DNA from: JAWLCG01 sp041687295
Lineage (GTDB): Bacteria > Planctomycetota > Phycisphaerae > SM23-33 > FEN-1343
Assembly: GCA_041687295.1 (NCBI GenBank)
Contig: JAWLCG010000035.1
Span: 1-21,094 of the forward strand
Reading direction: 5' to 3'
Length of the DNA: 21,094 bases
The notes beneath the pieces were generated by a model. That model saw nothing but the letters and a program-made list of their open reading frames with translations, searched no databases and had not been told where the DNA came from. How positions within the stretch are numbered: position 1 is the first letter of the stretch; each line of letters opens with the position of its first letter. The position numbers and the translations under genes were made by a program. Shown here piece by piece: positions 13,143 to 20,022 of this stretch.

Positions 13143-13448
13143 CCCGGCCTCTGTTCCACGGGCCACGGCCCGTCACCACCGGGCGATGGGGCAGGGGCGG
13201 GAGGCTGACCGCCCACAGGGAAGGGCAGTGGGTGTGAGTTCCTTGACCCCTCGCACAGCGTTGGCGGCGGGTCCTGCGTCTGTAGGCTCCGAGCAGCCGT
13301 TGGCGGCTGTTGGCTCGCCCCTCCATCGAGTCGATCTGGCTGGAGGGTCGCCCACAGCCCTTCCTGCCCCACCTGAGCCAGCCGCTCCCCGGCCGGGTGG
13401 CGGTCGGGGCGATGACGGCGTGGAGACATCATGACAGAGGAGAACCCA
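13143..13448. other. Intergenic region after the operon
   Basis: 306 bp with no convincing gene. It has a near-duplicated GTTGGCGGC motif (about 13259 and 13299) and a GC-rich stretch that can fold (CCACGGCCCGT...CGGGC) just after the last operon stop, possibly terminating it. TTGACC at 13243 has no good -10 partner. Confidence 0.4.
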
Positions 13449-13718
13449 ATGAGCAACACGGACAAGCAGAGCAGCAAACCCCAGACCGGGCCCGAGCCCC
13501 CGGACCAGCAGCGGGAGCAGTTGGCCGAGGCGATCGGCGGTCTGCTGGCCTCCTACTGGAGGCGGCAGATGCCGGACGGGCCCTGCGGCCCTATCGGCGA
13601 CGACGAAAACTCTGAGGCCACTAAGGACGAGGCGGCGACCCGAAGGACCCGGCCGCCCCGGCGCGGCCGGAGCAGGCATAGAGCCGCAGGAGCGGCTGTA
13701 GGACCCCGCCAACCATAG
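13449..13718 (+). CDS. Small hypothetical protein
   Basis: 89 residues from ATG 13449; GGAG sits 6-7 nt upstream (an in-frame ATG at 13431 has no site). The first half, MSNTDKQSSKPQTGPEPPDQ, is polar. Then LAEAIGGLLASYWRRQMPDG forms an amphipathic helix, and the C-terminal third is basic and low complexity. A 6-bp perfect stem AGCCGC-agga-GCGGCT falls in its last codons. No family recognised; located just upstream of the excisionase-like gene. Confidence 0.5.
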   Translation: MSNTDKQSSKPQTGPEPPDQQREQLAEAIGGLLASYWRRQMPDGPCGPIGDDENSEATKDEAATRRTRPPRRGRSRHRAAGAAVGPRQP

Positions 13719-13815
13719 CGGGTGCATGGGCCAAGGGCGAGTAGGCTCACCGGGCGGCGCCGAGCGCCCGAGAGGTCGCCGGTGCCGCCCGCGAAGGCGG
13801 CCGACCGTGGGCGAT

Positions 13816-13844
13816 TTGACCCGGTCCGCGAACCGCGGTACTCT
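13816..13844 (+). promoter_or_regulatory. Candidate promoter for excisionase/integrase
   Basis: TTGACC (13816-13821) and TACTCT (13839-13844) are separated by 17 bp. The spacer contains a CCGCG-aa-CGCGG-like inverted motif that could be an operator. It lies 70 bp upstream of the excisionase-like start, in the best-spaced promoter arrangement near the recombination module. Confidence 0.4.
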
Positions 13845-13915
13845 GGGGATAGCTACTGGTCGTGGCACACTGATTTCGGTCTTGGATGCCCAAGGACGGG
13901 CAGGAGGTCTGCAGG

Positions 13916-14275
13916 ATGCAGACGCCAAGTTCTGGTACTGCTGGCGGCGATGGTGCCAACGCGGTTCCTGCGGAGTTTTCCGTCAGGAGCCGCGAAGGCG
14001 GCCTCGACCGCACTCACTTCACGGTTGAAGAGTTTGCCGCCCGATCGGGGCTGTCAGGCAGCACGATCAGGCGGCGGATTCGTGACGGATCACTCCCACA
14101 TGTTCAGCTGGGGGGCAAAGGGACGCGGATCTTGATCGCCTCCGACGCGCTGAATCCGCAATCAGGCGGCCGTCCGGCGCGCGCCGGCGGTGAGGACTCC
14201 GACAAGCTGATGCGGCCCGAGCCTGCTCCAACGAGGCGACCTGGCCCGCCCCCGCGCTGGACGCAGCGCCTCTAA
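13916..14275 (+). CDS. Excisionase-like helix-turn-helix DNA-binding protein
   Basis: 119 residues from ATG 13916, with AGGAGG 8 nt upstream. FTVEEFAARSGLSGSTIRRR followed by IRDGSLPHVQLGGKGTRILI (about 35-74) is the winged HTH_17/MerR-like excisionase fold: helix, turn, recognition helix, then a basic wing. The N- and C-terminal ends are disordered and Pro/Arg-rich. Such proteins bind att arms and direct excision by tyrosine recombinases. Its stop is 17 bp before the integrase start, so the two are probably co-transcribed. Confidence 0.75.
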   Translation: MQTPSSGTAGGDGANAVPAEFSVRSREGGLDRTHFTVEEFAARSGLSGSTIRRRIRDGSLPHVQLGGKGTRILIASDALNPQSGGRPARAGGEDSDKLMRPEPAPTRRPGPPPRWTQRL

Positions 14276-14292
14276 TCAAGCAAGGAGGGCGA

Positions 14293-15543
14293 ATGCCCAA
14301 GCCACGCAAGAAGGAACTCGTACCCTGCCACTACTTCCTGTGGCGGGTTGGCCTGGAGGGCGGGAGCTACAGGGCCGATGGCCGGTCGAACCCCATCAAC
14401 GCCGGCCGACACTCGCTGGGGACGTCGGACAAGGCCGAGGCCCTGGCCGCCCTTCGGCAGCTCGACGCCGTGCAGGCCGTGAAGCTGGGGTTGGCCGACC
14501 GGTCGGCCCTGGATGCGGTCGTCTCGCCCCAGGCCTCGCTGAGCCTCGAAGAGGGCCGCCGACTGTACGAGCAAAAGGTCGGGGCTGCCGAGATCGCCGG
14601 GGGCGCCAGTGAGGCGACCCAGCAGCGGTACAAGGCGGTCCTGGACAAGTTCCTGGCCTTCGCCCAAGCCCAGGGCCTGGCTGGCTGGGAGCAGGTGAAG
14701 ACCGCGACGGTGCGGGCCTATGCCACGCACCTGGCGCGGAAGGGGTACGCCGAGCGGACGCTGTACATGGAGTTGACCCTGCTGAAGCAGCTCAACAAGT
14801 GGCTGATCGAGGAGGGCCACCTGGCTGAGACCTGCCGGATCCGGCTCAAAACGACCAAGCCCACCTACTCCTCAACCCACTGCTACAGCGGCCGGGAGGT
14901 CGACGAGATCATCCGGGCCTGCAGGGACGAGCCCGACCTGGACTGGCTGGGCAACGTGTGCACGGCCTTGGCCTGCACGGGACTGCGGATCAGCGAGCTA
15001 GCCGGCCTGCGGTGGAGCGATATCGACCTCGCCGACGACAGGATCAGCATCACGAACATCCGCGGCTCGTCCGACGGTCGGCGGACCAAGAACCGCCGCG
15101 ACCGGTTCTTCCCCATCGCTCGTGAGTTGCGGCCGGTCCTGGAGGCGATGCCGAGGAGCCGCGACGGCCGGGTCTTCCACGGCCCGCGAGGCGGCCGACT
15201 CAAGCCCGACACGGTCCGCAACGTCCTGCGGCGGGAGGTACTGCCGAAGGTGCGGCAGAAGCTTCAGGCCGAGGGCCTGGAGACGCAGGTCCACAAGGGC
15301 CGGCTGCACTCCTTCCGGCACTACTTCTGTTCGACGTGCGCCAACTGCGGCGTGCCCGAGCAGATGGTCATGAACTGGCTGGGTCATCAGGACTCGAGGA
15401 TGGTCCGGTACTACTACCACTTGGCCGACGATCGGGCCCGGCAGGAGATGGCCCGTCTGCAGTTCGTGGGGGCAACCGTGGCCCCCTCGGAGGGCGCCCA
15501 GGGGGCTGCCGCAGGACAGGCAGCCGCCCCTGGAACGTCGTGA
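14293..15543 (+). CDS. Tyrosine recombinase / integrase
   Basis: 416 residues; AAGGAGG upstream of ATG. The N-terminal ~90 residues are an arm-binding-like region. Residues ~85-180 are a SAM-like core-binding domain (ATQQRYKAVLDKFLAFAQAQ). The catalytic domain is complete: Arg232 (ACTGLRISEL), Lys266 (RRTKNRRDRF), His339 and Arg342 (LHSFRHYF), His365 (NWLGHQ) and nucleophile Tyr374 (RYYYHL). The gene ends 327 bp before the 3' end of tRNA-Ser, on the side where an integrated element would lie, suggesting that tRNA as the target. The Pro/Ala-rich C-terminal tail is non-catalytic. Confidence 0.93.
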   Translation: MPKPRKKELVPCHYFLWRVGLEGGSYRADGRSNPINAGRHSLGTSDKAEALAALRQLDAVQAVKLGLADRSALDAVVSPQASLSLEEGRRLYEQKVGAAEIAGGASEATQQRYKAVLDKFLAFAQAQGLAGWEQVKTATVRAYATHLARKGYAERTLYMELTLLKQLNKWLIEEGHLAETCRIRLKTTKPTYSSTHCYSGREVDEIIRACRDEPDLDWLGNVCTALACTGLRISELAGLRWSDIDLADDRISITNIRGSSDGRRTKNRRDRFFPIARELRPVLEAMPRSRDGRVFHGPRGGRLKPDTVRNVLRREVLPKVRQKLQAEGLETQVHKGRLHSFRHYFCSTCANCGVPEQMVMNWLGHQDSRMVRYYYHLADDRARQEMARLQFVGATVAPSEGAQGAAAGQAAAPGTS

Positions 15544-15869
15544 GCGGTCAGGCTTGAACACGATAGACGGCGACGCAGTGTGCATCGCCGAGACGACCGG
15601 CCTGAGCCTCAGCCATCGCGGTCGAGGCCGGGCCATTACCCGCAGACCCGAGCGGTCCGTCAGCGCGAGCGTGACGGCCAGACGAGCGGATGACCAAGGA
15701 CAGGAACAACCCGGCGAGCAGCGACGGCAGGCGGGGGATCCCCGACCTCTGCTCGGCCCTTGTTGGCCCGGCTGATTGGCAGAGTTTTGGCAGGGTTAGG
15801 GGTGCCAATCAGAACGCCCCTCACAAGTGTCTGCTACAGCAGGCCTTGCGAGGGACGTTCCGGGTCGTA
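15544..15869. other. Intergenic region between integrase and tRNA-Ser; inverted repeat
   Basis: 326 bp without a convincing gene. GATTGGCA (15774-15781) and TGCCAATC (15803-15810) are exact inverted repeats around a 21-nt spacer. They may be a recombinase/excisionase binding site or a terminator stem (no T-tract). An attachment junction would be expected between here and the tRNA 3' end. Confidence 0.4.
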
Positions 15870-15956
15870 CGGAGAGGGTGGGATTCGAACCCACGGTGCG
15901 GTAAACCGCACACCGGTTTTCGAGACCGGCCCTTTCAGCCGCTCAGGCACCTCTCC
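15870..15956 (-). tRNA. tRNA-Ser (anticodon CGA)
   Basis: 87 nt with discriminator G; CCA is not encoded. The acceptor is GGAGAGG/CCTCTCC. The anticodon stem CCGGT/ACCGG encloses CTCGAAA, giving CGA for UCG codons. The long variable arm (TGTGCGGTTTACCGCACC) is typical of serine tRNAs. The T arm is GTGGG-TTCGAAT-CCCAC. Its 3' end faces the integrase gene. Confidence 0.97.
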
Positions 15957-16036
15957 AGCGGACGGGGTATCTTACCAGAATCGGCGGGCCAGGCAAGGCT
16001 GAACCTTGCGGGAGTTGCGGGCTTTTGGCGGGCGGC

Positions 16037-17617
16037 TCAGCAGCTCAGGCGGTCCAGCACGACGCGGCGCATCACGTCGCGGGGGGCCTGGCGGTGCGTC
16101 CAGAGCTCGAACTGGCGGACGGCCTGGTTGACGAACATCTCCACGCCGCTGACGGTTCGCGCGCCGGCGGCGCGGGCGCGGGTCAGCAGGACGGTCTCGA
16201 TGGGGTTGTAGACCATGTCGAAGACCGTTTGGCCCAACCTAAGGTCGAAGGTCTCAGGCAGCGGGCAGGCGGCGGTGTGGGGGTGCATGCCCACGGAGGT
16301 GGTGTTGATGACGATCTCGGCGTCGGCCTCGGCCAGGGCGTTCAGCGCGTGGGCAGTGACGGGGCCGGCGGGGGTGCTGAACTCGGCGGCGAGCTGCTCA
16401 GCCCGCTCGGGCGTGCGGTTGTAGATGGCGGTGCGGGCGCGGTAATGGCTCAGGGCGGCGACGAGTGCGCGGGCGGCCCCGCCGGCGCCGAGCACGGCCA
16501 CGCGCTGGCCGGCGAGGTCCTCGCGGGTGGTGTCCATGGCCTCGACGAGGGCGTCGATGGCGGCGGCGTAGTCGGTGTTGAAGCCCTCCAGGGGCCGATC
16601 GGGCTCGCCCGTCAGGCGGATGGTGTTGACGGCGCCGATGGCCCGGCTGAGCGCGTCGACGTGGTCGGGCCCGACGCGGGCCAGGGCGTTCTCCTTGTGG
16701 GGGATGGTCACGCTCAGGCCGGCCAGGTGGCTGGCGGGGCGGGCCAGGACGGCGTCGAGGAAGCGGTTGAACGGCTCGGCGCCCGGCTCGATCCGCAGGG
16801 GCACGTAGACGGCGTCGAGGCCGACGGCGGCGAAGGCGGCGTTGTGGATGGCTGGGCTCATCGAGTGGCCCACCGGGCAGCCGATGACGCCGTAGACCCG
16901 CGTGTCGGGCCCGATGTCGGCCCAGCGGTAGAGGCGGCGGAGCTGGTCGATCGTCGGCTGGCCCGGGGCGCTCTCGGCGCCGGCGGCGAGGCTGGCGAAG
17001 GTGGCGAACGCGCCGAACTTGCCCGCGAGGATGCGGCTGGGCAGGCCCGCCTCGCCCATGGCCAGGACGATGGCGGGCTTCTGGCTGGCGCGGAGGGCGT
17101 CGAAGGCGTGCCAGGCGTCCTCGGGGCCGGCGGCGGCGAAGGCGATCTTGTTGACCGTGCCCGGCCCGGCCTCCATGCGGGCGAGGATGGCGGCGAGGTC
17201 GGGGCGGCGCTGGAAGTCATGGGCCGAGACGATCAGCTCGCGGGGGGCTCCCGTGCGGGGGCTGGGCGTGCGGGCGACGGCCAGCAGGGGCCCGGCGTGG
17301 TCCAGGGCGGCCAGTTCGATGTCGAGCCAGTCGCCGCCGAAGCGGGCGGCGCGGGCCAGCAGGGCGATGCGGTCGGCCTCGGCGCCGGCGAACTGCCCGC
17401 CCTCGGCCTGGCAGCGGCAGGTCAGCAGGACCGGGCAGGGCGCGTCGGCCAGCAGGGCCCGCAGCGTGTCGTCGCTTGGGTGCGGGTCGGCCAGGAAGTC
17501 CAGGCGGACCTCGACGGCATCGGCGGAGGCGGCGACGGCCTGGGCCATGGCCAGCCGCATGGCGGCGGGGTCAGGCTGGGTCAGCGGGACGATCAGTCGT
17601 GTACGGGCCGGGGGCAT
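16037..17617 (-). CDS. aroDE: Bifunctional 3-dehydroquinate dehydratase (type I) / shikimate dehydrogenase
   Basis: 526 residues; catalyses dehydroquinate to dehydroshikimate and its NADPH reduction to shikimate. Residues 1-225 are the type I dehydratase barrel: Glu36 and Arg38 (EVRLD), catalytic His133 (SAHDF) and Schiff-base Lys157 (TVNKIAF). Residues 240-526 are AroE: HSMSP (251-255, shikimate-binding serines), Lys308 (IPHKEN), Asn331 (GAVNT), Asp349 (FNTDY), the NADP loop GAGGAAR (377-383) and NTTSVGM (438-444). All key residues of both enzymes are present. The fusion is known in plants and scattered bacteria. ATG 17617 has no Shine-Dalgarno site; a -10-like box 7 nt upstream suggests a leaderless mRNA. 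Confidence 0.95.
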   Translation of the reverse strand: MPPARTRLIVPLTQPDPAAMRLAMAQAVAASADAVEVRLDFLADPHPSDDTLRALLADAPCPVLLTCRCQAEGGQFAGAEADRIALLARAARFGGDWLDIELAALDHAGPLLAVARTPSPRTGAPRELIVSAHDFQRRPDLAAILARMEAGPGTVNKIAFAAAGPEDAWHAFDALRASQKPAIVLAMGEAGLPSRILAGKFGAFATFASLAAGAESAPGQPTIDQLRRLYRWADIGPDTRVYGVIGCPVGHSMSPAIHNAAFAAVGLDAVYVPLRIEPGAEPFNRFLDAVLARPASHLAGLSVTIPHKENALARVGPDHVDALSRAIGAVNTIRLTGEPDRPLEGFNTDYAAAIDALVEAMDTTREDLAGQRVAVLGAGGAARALVAALSHYRARTAIYNRTPERAEQLAAEFSTPAGPVTAHALNALAEADAEIVINTTSVGMHPHTAACPLPETFDLRLGQTVFDMVYNPIETVLLTRARAAGARTVSGVEMFVNQAVRQFELWTHRQAPRDVMRRVVLDRLSC

Positions 17618-17624
17618 GGGCCCA

Positions 17625-17653
17625 ATGGTAGCAGGCGGCGGCGGCGGCGTCTA
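17625..17653 (-). promoter_or_regulatory. Possible leaderless promoter of aroDE
   Basis: On the minus strand, TAGACG (17653-17648), a 17-bp spacer and TACCAT (17630-17625), each four of six matches. The start of transcription would fall at or next to the ATG. The spacer is a GGC-repeat run. Confidence 0.35.
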
Positions 17654-17816
17654 CATTCCGCCCGACCACGGGCATGCCCGGGGCCATGGCGTCTCGGAGA
17701 GGCAAAAGAGCGTCCTGGTGCCGTGGCTAAGGCGTTTGTAGCCACGTCTTTCTGCTCGTCCCTGGCCTGGGTCCCAGAGGCAGACACGGTTGACACAGAT
17801 TGCACAAATAAAAGCA

Positions 17817-17864
17817 GATGACACAGATAGGAGTTTAGGCTTCCCCTTCTCCATCTGTGCCATC
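17817..17864. repeat. Imperfect hairpin built from ACACAGAT/ATCTGTG motifs
   Basis: GATGACACAGATAGGAG (17817-17833) pairs with CTCCATCTGTGCCATC (17849-17864) apart from one bulge and one mismatch. Further copies of the core (GACACAGATTG at 17792, CATCTGTACC at 17871) lie alongside. It may terminate minus-strand transcription from the FmdB-like gene. Confidence 0.55.
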
Positions 17865-18264
17865 GCAGTTCATCTGTACCACTAACCTGCAGAATCACGA
17901 TCTTCTGTAACGATTTTTCATGCACCGCCGGCCGAGAAACAGCCCGGGGCCCTGCCCCGGACCCCGGGATTTTGCGCATTGGGCCCCACCGGCAGAGCCC
18001 CCGCGCTGTTTCCTCTGGACCATCGGCCGCGGTACGGATTCATCGCGTAGGATACGCAGGTTCGCGAGCGCAGCGAGCGGTTCTGCGTACCGTCGATGGA
18101 GGGCACCGGCTGAACGCTTGCCCGTCGGAGGTGCGGGCAGGTTGTGCCGCGCCAGGCACGGCCCGGCCCCGATGCCCACGGATGGCAATCTGTGGGTTTG
18201 GGTTGGGGGCGCGAGGGCGCGGGCGCTCTCGGAGCGAGGGGCTGTCGGTGGCGGGTGTGGCGTC

Positions 18265-18480
18265 CTACCGGGCCATGGGGCAGGAGCGGCTCTGGGCGCA
18301 GCCGCCGCAGCCGGCGGCGGGGGCGGCGGGCTGGCCGCTGCCGACGCCGAAGACGCTCAGCTTGCGGGTGACCTTCTTATGGCCACACTCGGGGCAGGCG
18401 GGGGTCTCGGGGGTCATGGTGCGGGCGAGGATCTCGAAGTCCTTGCCGCAGCTTTCGCAGGTGTACTCGTAGAACGGCAT
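18265..18480 (-). CDS. FmdB-family zinc-ribbon regulatory protein
   Basis: 71 residues. MPFYEYTCESCGKDFE with TPACPECG(HKK) gives the CxxC...CxxC zinc ribbon (Cys8, Cys11, Cys29, Cys32) of the FmdB/CxxC_CxxC_SSSS family, followed by VTRKLSVFG. The C-terminus GCGGCAQSRSC is a second Cys-rich patch often seen in this family. It was proposed as a transcription regulator of formamidase/amidase genes, but in most bacteria the role is unproven. Monocistronic, 77 bp downstream of the permease on the same strand. Confidence 0.88.
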   Translation of the reverse strand: MPFYEYTCESCGKDFEILARTMTPETPACPECGHKKVTRKLSVFGVGSGQPAAPAAGCGGCAQSRSCPMAR

Positions 18481-18557
18481 GGGCCGGCTCCGTTGCGTAA
18501 GGGGTCAGCGTCCGGGCTCCGACGGCGTCGCCGGGGCCTTCAGTATAGCGACATGTG

Positions 18558-19745
18558 CTACGACGGGGAAGGCGTGGTCGGTTCGGTCGGCGCGTCGGGC
18601 TCGGGGGGAGGCTCCTTCTCCTCGTCGCGCAGGGCGAGTTCGCGGGGGTTGTCCTGCTCGCGGGAGAGGACGGCCTCGCCGTCGATTGGCTCGTGGGCGG
18701 ATTGGCTGAGCATCACCGCCAGGGGGCGCAGCGACGGGATATGCGCGCAGACGGTGATGATCGTCACCGTCATCGGCACGGCCAGCAGGGCCCCGGCGAT
18801 GCCCCAGATCCAGCCCCACAGCAGCAGCGAGCACATCAGGACGATCGGCGAGACCCGCAGCGATTTGCCCTCGAGGCGCGGCTCGAGGAAGTTGCCCAGG
18901 AACATCTGGACCACCGTCAGGCCGCCCAGCACGATGAGCCCCCGGCCCAGGCCGTACTGGATGATGGCCGTCAGCGAGGGGGGGATGACCGCCACGATCG
19001 AGCCGATGTTGGGGATGTAGTTGAACAGGAACAGCAGCAGCCCCCAGACGTAGGCGAACTGCACGTCCATCGCCCAGAGCCACGTCCCGCCGATGACGCC
19101 GGTGAGCATGCTGATGAACGTGCGCAGCAGCAGGTAGCGGCGGAGCTTGACCGCGACGGTGGCGACCATGTCGAGCACCTCGTCGCTGAGCTGGCCGCGG
19201 AAGGCCCGGCGGCTCTTTTCGCGCCAGTCGCGGACCTCCAGCAGCACCAGCAGCACCAGGAAGAAGATCAGCGCCCCCATCGCCAGGCCCCACCAGATGC
19301 TGGTGATGCCGTAGCTCAGCAGGCCGATGAGCGTCTGGCGGACCTGCTCGCTCTCGACCATGTGGCGCTCGACCTCCACGTCGCGCTGCCAGGCCCAGCG
19401 GACGAACTGGTCCCAGCGGGCGTCCACCAGGCGGGCGTAGTCGGGCGCCTGCTCGGCCACGCGATCGATGGCGATCCACACCAGCCCCGTGCCGGCCGCC
19501 AGCACGCCCAGCACGACCAGCACCACGACCACCACACTGAGCCACCGCAATGGCCGCGGAAGCTGCGCCCGCAAGGCGTGCTGCACCGGGTAGACCAGTA
19601 CCGACAGAAAGAAGGAAAACGCCAGCGGCATCGTCACGAGGTAGGTCGCCTTGAGCGTCCAGGCCACCAGCACCGCCGCGATCACGCCCAGCAGCCAAGT
19701 GGAGGCCCGGGCGCTCCGCTGGGCGATACCTCTCGGATTGACCAT
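18558..19745 (-). CDS. AI-2E family transporter (TqsA/PerM-like permease)
   Basis: 395 residues from ATG 19745 (a GTG 9 nt further upstream is possible). Hydrophobic segments: a pair near residues 20-50, one near 68-90, a soluble insert of ~60 residues, one near 150-175, then a dense bundle from ~225-345 containing GGTWLWAMDVQFAYVWG, LFLFNYIPNIGSIVAVIPP and FLGNFLEPRLEGKSLRVSPI. The last two are hallmarks of the AI-2E transporter family. The C-terminal 45 residues are acidic and Pro-rich. Family members export autoinducer-2 or act as Na+/H+ exchangers or unknown exporters; the substrate cannot be told here. Confidence 0.92.
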   Translation of the reverse strand: MVNPRGIAQRSARASTWLLGVIAAVLVAWTLKATYLVTMPLAFSFFLSVLVYPVQHALRAQLPRPLRWLSVVVVVLVVLGVLAAGTGLVWIAIDRVAEQAPDYARLVDARWDQFVRWAWQRDVEVERHMVESEQVRQTLIGLLSYGITSIWWGLAMGALIFFLVLLVLLEVRDWREKSRRAFRGQLSDEVLDMVATVAVKLRRYLLLRTFISMLTGVIGGTWLWAMDVQFAYVWGLLLFLFNYIPNIGSIVAVIPPSLTAIIQYGLGRGLIVLGGLTVVQMFLGNFLEPRLEGKSLRVSPIVLMCSLLLWGWIWGIAGALLAVPMTVTIITVCAHIPSLRPLAVMLSQSAHEPIDGEAVLSREQDNPRELALRDEEKEPPPEPDAPTEPTTPSPS

Positions 19746-19783
19746 CGCTTGCACCCCGCTCTCGTCCGCCGTCGTCCCGTTGC

Positions 19784-19789
19784 ATTATA
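19784..19789 (-). promoter_or_regulatory. -10 box of the AI-2E transporter gene
   Basis: A perfect TATAAT on the minus strand about 40 nt before the start codon, a rare A/T-rich spot in this region. No good -35 is seen at 16-18 bp. Confidence 0.45.
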
Positions 19790-19942
19790 GGCCCCGGCCC
19801 CGACGGGCCGGCCCGGGGGGGCCGGCAGTGGCGGTAGGGCCTTTTTTCGCCGATACCAAGATGGTAGCCTCTGCAGTTGAGGGGTGTTGCGTTTTTGGGG
19901 CCACCTGAGGGCCCCGCCGGGGCCCCGCCAGGCGGAATTCGC

Positions 19943-19971
19943 TTGAGTAGGTCCCCCGTTTTCCCTAGCAT
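19943..19971 (+). promoter_or_regulatory. Candidate promoter of the SpoIVB-like gene
   Basis: TTGAGT (19943-19948), a 17-bp spacer and TAGCAT (19966-19971), each four of six matches. The start codon is 51 bp further on, after AAGGAG (20010-20015). Confidence 0.45.
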
Positions 19972-20022
19972 GTGCAGGTTACCACCTGAGGTGAATACCC
20001 TACCTGCGGAAGGAGTCTCCTG

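Larger units (their letters stand above)
17618..18264. other. Intergenic region between aroDE and the FmdB-like gene
   Basis: 647 bp with no convincing gene on either strand. It contains the ACACAGAT-type repeats and hairpin at 17790-17866, an A/T-rich patch, and a GC-rich stretch (17925-18180) with GAGCGCAGCGAGCGG-like short palindromes. Frames across it lack ribosome sites and family features. Confidence 0.6.

Noticed and set aside
15690..16211. Plus-strand frame reading through the tRNA-Ser (GWDSNPR...FRDRPFQPLRH)
   Set aside because: This is the familiar spurious translation of an antisense serine tRNA.
16025..17821. 598-codon plus-strand frame opposite aroDE
   Set aside because: Low-complexity Gly/Ala/Val/Asp translation of the antisense strand; aroDE motifs on the minus strand are decisive.
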